Source: Promethearchaeum sp. (lineage in GTDB: Archaea > Asgardarchaeota > Lokiarchaeia > Sigyniarchaeales > Promethearchaeaceae). From it: a stretch of DNA of 10,538 nucleotides. The notes below the pieces were generated by a model. That model was not told the DNA's origin. It was given only the letters and a program-made list of their open reading frames with translations, and ran no database searches. The stretch's first letter is position 1. Each line of letters begins with the position of its first letter. Made by a program: the position numbers and the translations under genes. Below, in pieces: positions 1 to 5,184 of the stretch. The stretch lies in the NCBI GenBank assembly GCA_030611625.1, contig JAUWPK010000083.1:1-10538 (forward strand), written 5' to 3'.

Positions 1-425
1 AAATTTTGAAGATCAAATGGATTGCGATCAATAAAATCGCCCAAAAAAACAACTTTAATCTTTGAATTAACTTGAAAAGCCTTGATAAGATAATCTATAA
101 TTTGGTATGTATCAATAAAACTTCCATGAGTGTCACCAATAAAATAATAAGTAGAATTTGAAGGATTTTCGTCTCTGATAAATTTATTATAAACACCTCG
201 TGAATATTTGCTCTTTAACAGTTCCATAGCCATTGAGAATAGTGTGAAATAATTTTCAAGAAGATCATTTGGTTCATTCTTAAAATATCGTTCAGGATTT
301 AATCCTGCTCCAGCAAAATATCGAAAAAACCATTGCCAAACAAAATCTGGTCTTTCTTGACGCGCAATTGAATACAAAATATCACGTAACTCATTTGGAT
401 TATGATTTGAAGTAGGTTCACTCAT
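1..425 (-). CDS. PPP-family (PP1/PP2A-like) Ser/Thr protein phosphatase, N-terminal part
   Basis: This is a partial gene: it starts with ATG at 425 and runs off the left edge, leaving 141 codons. Two signature metal-site motifs of the PPP phosphoesterase family are visible: GDTHG at residues 97-101 (family GDxHG) and GDFIDR at 129-134 (family GDxVDRG). These supply ligands for the two-metal centre that hydrolyses phosphoserine/phosphothreonine. The later GNHE and His motifs would lie outside the window. About 95 residues precede the first motif, a longer N-terminal segment than in a minimal PPP enzyme; it is helical-looking and rich in aromatics. The start is supported by an AAGGAT ribosome site 6 nt upstream. 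It is the third frame of a minus-strand cluster behind a kinase and a small overlapping frame, so it probably reverses that kinase's phosphorylation (inference). The family call is firm; the substrate is unknown. Confidence 0.88.
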   Translation of the reverse strand, partial: MSEPTSNHNPNELRDILYSIARQERPDFVWQWFFRYFAGAGLNPERYFKNEPNDLLENYFTLFSMAMELLKSKYSRGVYNKFIRDENPSNSTYYFIGDTHGSFIDTYQIIDYLIKAFQVNSKIKVVFLGDFIDRNPFDLQN

Positions 426-444
426 TTTTTATCCTTTTTTATCC
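426..444 (-). promoter_or_regulatory. Ribosome binding site of the phosphatase, within a short tandem repeat
   Basis: On the minus strand a 9-base unit GGATAAAAA occurs twice in succession. The first copy contains the stop of the preceding 78-codon frame. The second gives AAGGAT about 6 nt before the phosphatase ATG. Its spacing fits a Shine-Dalgarno site and supports the start at 425. Confidence 0.5.
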
Positions 445-675
445 ATTTTTATTTACAATTTTAAAAGAAATTCTGTAAGTTTTACCATCCGGGGCAACAA
501 ACGGAATTTCGATGATAGTTTTACCAATATTAGCATCGGATAATTGAATAACAACATTATCTAAACCTTTAATTGGAACATTATTGTAAACCTGTCGGTT
601 AGTTGAAGTTAAATTCGAAATAAATGATCCCAATATTGAATAATTATCGCGAATATAAGCATAATTTTCCTTCAA
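439..675 (-). CDS. Small 78-codon frame; probable displaced C-terminal half of the kinase's FHA-like domain
   Basis: The open frame begins at a TTG (675), overlaps the kinase end by 32 nt and stops 13 nt before the phosphatase ATG. No convincing ribosome site precedes the TTG. The protein looks beta-rich. The segment from AYIRD (residues 6-10) through TSTNRQVYNNVPI to VVIQLSDANIGKTIIEI resembles the second half of an FHA domain (family: D-x-x-S-x-NG-x-x-x-N, then a valine/leucine-rich strand and a 'GD-x-I-x-IG' turn). The kinase just upstream ends with what looks like the first half. Removing one A from the AAAA run at 665-668 would join them as ...LELYIEGNYAYIRDN.... It may therefore be a separate translationally coupled gene, a +1 frameshift product, or a sequence error. 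The reading frame is real; its status as an independent gene is doubtful. Confidence 0.5.
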   Translation of the reverse strand: MKENYAYIRDNYSILGSFISNLTSTNRQVYNNVPIKGLDNVVIQLSDANIGKTIIEIPFVAPDGKTYRISFKIVNKNG

Positions 676-720
676 TATATAATTCCAATGAATATTTTCC
701 CTCAGATGTAGGAATTAGTG
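509..720 (-). other. Frame-change zone joining the two halves of an FHA-like domain
   Basis: The kinase frame ends at TAA 644-646. The +1 frame is open from 714 down to the stop at 439, so the two frames overlap across 644-714. Two A4 runs, at 695-698 and 665-668, are possible slippage or base-call error points. A shift at the second run gives the more domain-like fusion, because it keeps the strand YSLELYIEG and continues into NYAYIRDN. A skip at the stop itself (CGA-T-AAT) is also possible. This is inference from pattern similarity and not a demonstrated frameshift. Confidence 0.4.
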
Positions 721-2377
721 CACTAAAAAGATGACCGTCCATTTCACGATTTTTCCCAGCCTCGATGACTTCATCTCTTCCAATTTTTATGACTTTTTTT
801 TCTGTTAATGGAATAAAAGCATTATTATAATCACAAAATAAAAACAATTGGGATTGCATTTCATCTTCTGTACCATATTTTTCGTATCTTAATGTAGAAT
901 CGTGCAAAAATTTCAAAGCATCATAGACTTTGACCATGTTTTCCATCCGATCTGCAGGTTCATATTGGGTACAAAATTCAACTAACCTTGAAAATTCTGG
1001 AGGCAGTTCGGGATAATAATCTCCAGGATGAAGAACAAAATCCTCATTTGTTGCAGCTGCACTGGCATAATGTCCTCCACTAAATAAATAAAACATCATA
1101 TGTCCAAACATATAAATATCAGATGCTGCAATAGGTTCAAATCCTGCCATTATTTCTGGAGGTGTCCCTCTATTCCTTATCCCCGTAGCTTCTGGTGCAG
1201 ATGTTACATAATATGGTTTTCGGGGTTTATACATATTCTCTACTCCTACTTCTTTCGCAACCCCCCAATCAATAATAACCGGGGTAAATTCTTCCGAATA
1301 TCTTTTTTTTATTATTATTGTATTTTGAACTGTAAGATCACGGTGAACTATTCCTTTTTGATGTACGTAATACATATGTCGTGCAATTGGCATTAATATA
1401 TCTTTAATCAACAATCGTAATTCTTTGATATTTAATTGCCCTAAATTTTTATAACGTTCTGTATACCATTTATCTAAAGAAACTCCATCGATGTATTCAA
1501 GAAAAATATAGTATTCTGGTATTGGAAATTGTTCCAGTTTTAGGGATCCTAGAAGATGCATGGAAGATTCAGGAGAACTACTCTGAATTTCGGTAATTTC
1601 GGTTTCTCTAACCCAATATTTATTACAAAAATTTGATCCTGATTCAGAGTCGTGATAGCGAGTATAGAAAAACTCTTTTAATGCAACCATTTTTTTTGTA
1701 TTAATATTTCGTGCCATATGCACTGCTCCCATACCCCCAATTCCAATTTTTGCCGTGATTTCATGAATGACATTGTCCAATTTTAAACGATCTCCAATTT
1801 GTATTCCAGGATGATCTTTTATTTGAGATATTGTTGGTAGTGATTTTACCTTTGGTCTAGGGGTAGAAGTAGGAAAAGGTTGAAATGTTTCTAAAACATC
1901 TTCGGAAATCTTATCCTTTGATACAACTTCTGAAGGAAAGGGGTGAAAATTATCGACAAATGGTTTTTTCACTTCATCGGGTTTTTTAATTAATTCCCTT
2001 CTTTTCGGAGCTGGAGGATGAACTTCTTTCAATGTTTTAATTATGGATTTTCCAATATCTTTCCTTGGTGATGGGGGTAATTTTGGTTGAACTGCAATTG
2101 GGGATGAACTTGTGCCTCGCTTTCTTAATTGAATTAATTTAATTGACCCCTTACATGTGGAGGATTGACATTTTAATGCTTTTTCTCCATGTAATTTTGT
2201 AAATGCTCGCTTGTTCTGAGTTAATCCACATTTTTTGCATCTAAGTATAAATCTACCACCAGTTGGGTTCAAATTTGCATTGCCACAACTATTACATGAA
2301 TTTGAACTGCCGTGTTCAAATAAGAATAAATTCTTACATTTAGTACATTGATAAAATTGCTTTTCATTGGTTGACAT
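644..2377 (-). CDS. Hanks-type Ser/Thr protein kinase with N-terminal zinc ribbons and FHA-like tail
   Basis: The protein has 577 residues and no membrane segment, so it is probably cytoplasmic. The N-terminus has two zinc-ribbon-like knuckle sets: C11-x2-C14 with C28-x2-C31, and C47-x2-C50 with C70-x4-C75. A basic, proline-rich linker (about 85-190) holds two FxPFP motifs at 144-148 and 165-169. The kinase domain spans about 200-492: glycine loop IGIGGMGAVH (211-220), VALKEF with K234, catalytic loop HRDLTVQN (345-352; D347, N352), DWG (370-372, for DFG), PPE (406-408, for APE), D420 and R477. All residues needed for activity seem present. The tail (about 510-577) begins like an FHA domain (KIGRDE at 531-536), then stops and seems to continue in the overlapping frame downstream. 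A PPP phosphatase follows in the same cluster. The ATG at 2377 is the first start in the frame. Kinase identity is firm; the FHA call is moderate. Confidence 0.9.
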   Translation of the reverse strand: MSTNEKQFYQCTKCKNLFLFEHGSSNSCNSCGNANLNPTGGRFILRCKKCGLTQNKRAFTKLHGEKALKCQSSTCKGSIKLIQLRKRGTSSSPIAVQPKLPPSPRKDIGKSIIKTLKEVHPPAPKRRELIKKPDEVKKPFVDNFHPFPSEVVSKDKISEDVLETFQPFPTSTPRPKVKSLPTISQIKDHPGIQIGDRLKLDNVIHEITAKIGIGGMGAVHMARNINTKKMVALKEFFYTRYHDSESGSNFCNKYWVRETEITEIQSSSPESSMHLLGSLKLEQFPIPEYYIFLEYIDGVSLDKWYTERYKNLGQLNIKELRLLIKDILMPIARHMYYVHQKGIVHRDLTVQNTIIIKKRYSEEFTPVIIDWGVAKEVGVENMYKPRKPYYVTSAPEATGIRNRGTPPEIMAGFEPIAASDIYMFGHMMFYLFSGGHYASAAATNEDFVLHPGDYYPELPPEFSRLVEFCTQYEPADRMENMVKVYDALKFLHDSTLRYEKYGTEDEMQSQLFLFCDYNNAFIPLTEKKVIKIGRDEVIEAGKNREMDGHLFSALIPTSEGKYSLELYIEGKLCLYSR

Positions 2378-2424
2378 TGCCTAACTTATAATTATTCTAT
2401 TAACTAAAAAATGTGTTTCCAAAA

Positions 2425-2436
2425 GTTATTTTTATT
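2425..2436 (+). promoter_or_regulatory. Possible TATA-like element for the gene at 2460
   Basis: The 82-nt gap between the divergent kinase (start 2377) and the plus-strand gene at 2460 is almost entirely A/T. GTTATTTTTATT lies about 25-35 nt before the ATG, the distance expected if the transcript is leaderless or nearly so. A second TATA-like string (about 2446-2455) sits too close to the ATG to serve it. No clear ribosome site precedes the ATG. The base composition makes chance matches likely. Confidence 0.25.
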
Positions 2437-2459
2437 TCTGAAAATAATATATAATAATC

Positions 2460-2696
2460 ATGGAAAAAGAAGAAAAAGAAGAATCAGTTTTGACAAAGAA
2501 GGAATTTATAAAAGTCCTTGCCGGCTCATTTAAACCTCAATTGATGAACGACAATGAGGCTCCCCTTGATGAATTAGTTCATCCTCTTTCATACTCTTTA
2601 GATACTAAAAAACATCCTGATATGCAAGCAGTTCCTATGGCTTATAAATATCAACGAAATTTTAAGAAACTGTTTGATGAACTTAAAAGAACTTAA
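2460..2696 (+). CDS. Small hypothetical protein of 78 residues, upstream of ribonuclease Z
   Basis: I do not recognise the family. The protein is soluble, with a charged start (MEKEEKEE), a predicted helix around LTKKEFIKVLAG (11-22), a proline-containing middle (24-60) and a basic helix at the end (about 61-78). It has no cysteines, signal peptide or membrane segment. It lies 31 nt before the preferred start of ribonuclease Z, on the same strand and with no terminator between, so the two are probably co-transcribed. It is likely a real gene because the frame is open over its whole length, it fills the space between two clear genes, and it starts just after a divergent promoter region. A role in RNA metabolism would be only guilt by association. 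Confidence 0.6.
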   Translation: MEKEEKEESVLTKKEFIKVLAGSFKPQLMNDNEAPLDELVHPLSYSLDTKKHPDMQAVPMAYKYQRNFKKLFDELKRT

Positions 2697-2708
2697 AAAA
2701 TATAAAAC

Positions 2709-2714
2709 AAGGAG
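2709..2714 (+). promoter_or_regulatory. Shine-Dalgarno site deciding the ribonuclease Z start
   Basis: AAGGAG lies 13 nt before the ATG at 2728. The frame could also start at 2674, but that start overlaps the upstream gene by 23 nt and adds 18 residues that do not fit the family. The ribosome site and the family-typical start MQLFFLGVSAATPT favour 2728. Confidence 0.6.
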
Positions 2715-2727
2715 ATTAAATTTATAT

Positions 2728-3741
2728 ATGCAATTATTTTTTTTAGGAGTAAGTGCAGCTACGCCAACTCAAGATAGAAATCTTTCTTCATTTGCTCTTA
2801 GATTGGATTCAGGTGAGATACTACTTTTTGATGCTGGTGAAGATGTTCAACGTAGATTTGAAGCTGCGAAATTGAAATTCAACACACCAACTACGATTTT
2901 AATAAGCCACCTTCACGGAGATCACATTTTGGGCCTCGCAGGCCTTTTGTTTAGATTTCATTTAAATGAAAGAACAGCCCCACTTAGGATAATTGGTCCT
3001 TATGGAATCGCCTCCTTCTTACTATCACATTACCATTTCGTCGGGTTAAAAGCAATAAAATATCCTTTGACATTGATCGAAGTGCAGTATCCAAAGATTG
3101 ACACACTACCGGACCAGATGATGCTCACTCACTATAACTATTTTTTATCTGAAAATATTCACCGTCATGTTATTCAACATTCATTTAATGATATTTTTGT
3201 TAACAAAGATTACAGAATTAAAGGAATGTGGATGGATCACAGTGTTCCTACCTTGGGTTTTCGATTTGAAGAAGCAGATTTAGATGGTAAATTTGATCCA
3301 GATAGAGCGCTTGAATTAAAAATTCCAAAGGGTAGACTTTGGGGTATAATGCAAGATGGTCAAAATATTGAATTAAACGGCCTCACCATAGATCCGGTAA
3401 AAGAACGAGTAGTTACTGAAAAACGACCTGGGCGTATAATTGCATATAGCGCCGATACTGCTGTTTGTCCCGAGCTTATTGAATTGGCAAAAAATGCCAC
3501 AGTTTTTGTGTGTGAATCCACCTATGCATATTTAGATGAAGATCTCGCTAAAGAGAAGCTCCATTTATCTTCAAAGATGGCAGCTGAAGCAGCTAAGGAA
3601 GCTAATGTTAAACAACTAATTTTAACCCACTTCTCAAGTCGGTATAAAAATATTGGTACTTTAGAGGAAGAAGCCAAGGAGATATTCCAAAATACAAGAG
3701 CCGCGAAAGATCTGATGACTTTTGAAATTAAATTAGATTAA
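2728..3741 (+). CDS. rnz: Ribonuclease Z (tRNase Z, tRNA 3'-end endonuclease)
   Basis: This metallo-beta-lactamase-fold nuclease removes the 3' trailer from pre-tRNA before CCA addition. It has 337 residues, close to the usual size of the short form. The N-terminal strand MQLFFLGVSAATPT matches the family's LGT-x-x-x-P start. The zinc signature is SHLHGDHILGLAGLL (60-74; H61, H63, D65, H66). Further ligand positions fit D170-H171 in DHSVPTLGFRFE, D243 in YSADT, and H301 in LTHFSSRY. The exosite and central region (about 150-235) contains KIPKGRLWG and KRPGRIIAYSADT, both typical of the family. The start is chosen from the AAGGAG upstream. It follows a small unknown gene and precedes a transporter, with a poly-T stretch after its stop. 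Function is assigned from family knowledge with high certainty. Confidence 0.95.
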   Translation: MQLFFLGVSAATPTQDRNLSSFALRLDSGEILLFDAGEDVQRRFEAAKLKFNTPTTILISHLHGDHILGLAGLLFRFHLNERTAPLRIIGPYGIASFLLSHYHFVGLKAIKYPLTLIEVQYPKIDTLPDQMMLTHYNYFLSENIHRHVIQHSFNDIFVNKDYRIKGMWMDHSVPTLGFRFEEADLDGKFDPDRALELKIPKGRLWGIMQDGQNIELNGLTIDPVKERVVTEKRPGRIIAYSADTAVCPELIELAKNATVFVCESTYAYLDEDLAKEKLHLSSKMAAEAAKEANVKQLILTHFSSRYKNIGTLEEEAKEIFQNTRAAKDLMTFEIKLD

Positions 3742-3755
3742 TAGATAGATTTAAA

Positions 3756-3764
3756 TTTTTTTTT
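3756..3764 (+). terminator. Poly-T tract after ribonuclease Z
   Basis: Nine consecutive T residues begin 14 nt after the rnz stop, in the 37-nt gap before the transporter. T-runs without a strong hairpin are the usual intrinsic terminators of archaea. It may end or attenuate the rnz transcript, although the transporter lies immediately downstream and readthrough is possible. Confidence 0.4.
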
Positions 3765-3778
3765 AGAGAAGATTTTAT

Positions 3779-4690
3779 ATGAAAAAAAGGACGTCTTATA
3801 TACTTTCAATTATTACCATGATTTTCTGGGGAACAGCATTTCCATTCTCTAAATATATAATTGATAAATCAATAAATCCGATTGTTTTTCTCGCTTTACG
3901 AATGTCTTTTGCATTATTGTTTTGTTTTGGATATACTATATCTACAAAACAAGTCAAAAAATGGTTTTTCATGTTCAAGCGTAATTTCTGGCATCTATTA
4001 ATACTGGGGATGATATTATATGCTTCTTCATATATCATTCAGTATTTTGGTGTGAGTTATACGACTGCAATTAATCAAACAATTATCAGTAATACCACAA
4101 CTTTTTTTGTTGTATTTTTCAATTTCATCCTTTATCACCACAAACCTACAAAAATCTTTGTAATCAGCATGATAACAGGATTTTTAGGAATTCTTCTTAT
4201 TATGTTGAACGATAACTTACAAATCTCTTCGACAACAATAATTGGAGATTTATTAACACTTCTTTCATTTTTTATATGGGCATTGTATGTTGTTTTCAAC
4301 CGCAATATTAGCATAAAAGAAAACCCTCAATTTGTAACTTTATCAGTTTTTATTTGGGTATGCTTCCTATTAGTTCCTTTATCCTTTGGATTCGGGATGG
4401 TTGAACAAGTTAAACTTCTGAGCATTTTAGATTGGGGTGTTATTGCATATTTGGGAATAATTTGTAGCGGATTATCAACTTTGTTTTATACAATTGCCCT
4501 TTCCAATGAAGAAATTCCCTCTGAAAATCTTGCATTAATTGGTTTTCTAATTCCAGTAATTGGGATATTCACTAGTGTTCTTCTTCTTCCAGATGAAGAG
4601 ATCAATTTACGTATCATTGTGGGCTGCATCATCGTAATAATTTCTGTTTTTATCATCGAATCTAAAAAACAAGAAAAATTGGAGATTTGA
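3779..4690 (+). CDS. EamA/DMT-superfamily membrane transporter (RhaT/YdcZ-like)
   Basis: The 303-residue protein has about ten hydrophobic helices: roughly 7-27, 34-54, 70-90, 96-118, 125-145, 152-174, 185-203, 218-240, 250-270 and 277-294. Their arrangement as two repeats of five is the EamA duplication (about 6-144 and 154-293). Family-typical stretches are FWGTAFPFSKYIID (16-29) at the start of repeat 1, IQYFGVSYTTAINQTIISN near helices 3-4, and FFIWALYVVFNRN (164-176) in repeat 2. Members export or exchange small metabolites such as amino acids, nucleosides or sugars; the substrate cannot be told here. The ATG at 3779 follows an AGAGAAGA stretch that could act as a weak ribosome site. The C-terminus is short, charged and probably cytoplasmic (SKKQEK). 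Confidence 0.9.
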   Translation: MKKRTSYILSIITMIFWGTAFPFSKYIIDKSINPIVFLALRMSFALLFCFGYTISTKQVKKWFFMFKRNFWHLLILGMILYASSYIIQYFGVSYTTAINQTIISNTTTFFVVFFNFILYHHKPTKIFVISMITGFLGILLIMLNDNLQISSTTIIGDLLTLLSFFIWALYVVFNRNISIKENPQFVTLSVFIWVCFLLVPLSFGFGMVEQVKLLSILDWGVIAYLGIICSGLSTLFYTIALSNEEIPSENLALIGFLIPVIGIFTSVLLLPDEEINLRIIVGCIIVIISVFIIESKKQEKLEI

Positions 4691-4791
4691 GCTGTTTTTC
4701 CGTTAAAGGATAAAAGAGATGAATATATTTCTTATTTAGATTTAACAAATTTGAAGAAATAGTAGAAATAGATTAGAATAATAAAGAAGTT

Positions 4792-4798
4792 AAAAAAA
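4792..4798 (-). terminator. T-run downstream of the ubiquitin-like gene
   Basis: On the minus strand, seven T residues occur about 20 nt after the stop at 4818, in the 127-nt gap between two convergent genes. A short AT-only inverted repeat (AAATTA ... TAATTT, about 4796-4814) overlaps it. A poly-T archaeal terminator is plausible, but in such AT-rich sequence the signal is weak. The rest of the gap (4691-4791) holds nothing else I can support. Confidence 0.35.
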
Positions 4799-4817
4799 TT
4801 AAATAAATTAATTTGAT

Positions 4818-5027
4818 TTAATATCCGCCAGCAATTCGTGGGAGAATAACTATTTCTGAGTTTGTTTCGATTTTGTCATTTAGATCAACCTTTTTGCCGT
4901 TTACAAGGATTGCAAAGAATTTTGATTCCAATTTGAGATCTTTGAGTAAATCTGAGACAGTTCTAGATGTTTTAACACGGTAGCTTTTTAGACTCCCTGT
5001 TGATTGCATTTTTTGTAAGTGTTCCAT
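4818..5027 (-). CDS. MoaD/ThiS/Urm1-type ubiquitin-like protein ending in GGY
   Basis: This 69-residue protein has a beta-grasp pattern: strand SLKSYRVKT (12-20), helix TVSDLLKDL (23-31), strand FFAILVNGKKVD (37-48), and a C-terminal strand NSEIVILPRIAGGY. The ILVNG-K-V and E-I-x-I-L-P-x-x-AGG motifs are typical of small sulfur-carrier and archaeal SAMP proteins. In these, an E1-like enzyme adenylates the terminal Gly-Gly for thiocarboxylation or attachment to lysine. Here a Tyr follows the diglycine (G67, G68, Y69), so either trimming is needed or the tail is simply not exposed GG. I choose the ATG at 5027 because AGGTG lies 9 nt upstream; a GTG at 5039 would add four residues. No E1, MoaE or protease gene is visible nearby. 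Possible roles are molybdopterin synthesis, tRNA thiolation or protein tagging; these cannot be separated here. Confidence 0.82.
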   Translation of the reverse strand: MEHLQKMQSTGSLKSYRVKTSRTVSDLLKDLKLESKFFAILVNGKKVDLNDKIETNSEIVILPRIAGGY

Positions 5028-5035
5028 AATTTTTT

Positions 5036-5041
5036 TCACCT
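5036..5041 (-). promoter_or_regulatory. Ribosome binding site of the ubiquitin-like gene
   Basis: AGGTGA on the minus strand sits about 9 nt before the ATG at 5027. It overlaps the alternative GTG start at 5039, which makes that start unlikely. Confidence 0.55.
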
Positions 5042-5063
5042 AATGATGTATTTTACTAATTAA

Positions 5064-5076
5064 TTAAATATATTTT
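5064..5076 (-). promoter_or_regulatory. Probable TATA box of the ubiquitin-like gene
   Basis: The minus strand reads AAAATATATTTAA, centred about 43 nt upstream of the ATG at 5027. Initiation some 25 nt downstream would leave a leader of about 15-20 nt that just includes the AGGTGA ribosome site, a consistent archaeal layout. The 157-nt region 5028-5184 separates two divergent genes. On the plus strand TTTAGATATAAAATAC (about 5111-5126) is a candidate TATA element for the TPR gene. Confidence 0.4.
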
Positions 5077-5184
5077 ACAAATTAAAATGTGTGGATTTAA
5101 TATATTAAATTTTAGATATAAAATACAAAATTTTTTGATTAAACTCATATTGTTTTCATTAAGAATCGATCATATTGATGGAAT

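Noticed and set aside
1100..1396. Plus-strand open frame of 98 codons inside the kinase
   Set aside because: It is antisense to the kinase catalytic domain, with Cys/Tyr/Phe-rich composition typical of a shadow frame and no ribosome site.
2674..2727. Upstream extension of ribonuclease Z
   Set aside because: It adds 18 lysine-rich residues that are foreign to the family and overlaps the previous gene, whereas AAGGAG precedes the ATG at 2728.
3796..4038. Minus-strand open frame of 80 codons inside the transporter
   Set aside because: It is antisense to a clear ten-helix transporter and has no start signal or recognisable domain.
4691..4817. Possible small RNA or gene between the transporter and the ubiquitin-like gene
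   Set aside because: The stretch is low-complexity A/T with stops in all frames and no stable hairpin or box motif.
5042..5184. Possible riboswitch or origin-like AT-rich region
   Set aside because: No repeated origin motif or conserved fold is visible; two divergent promoters account for the AT richness.
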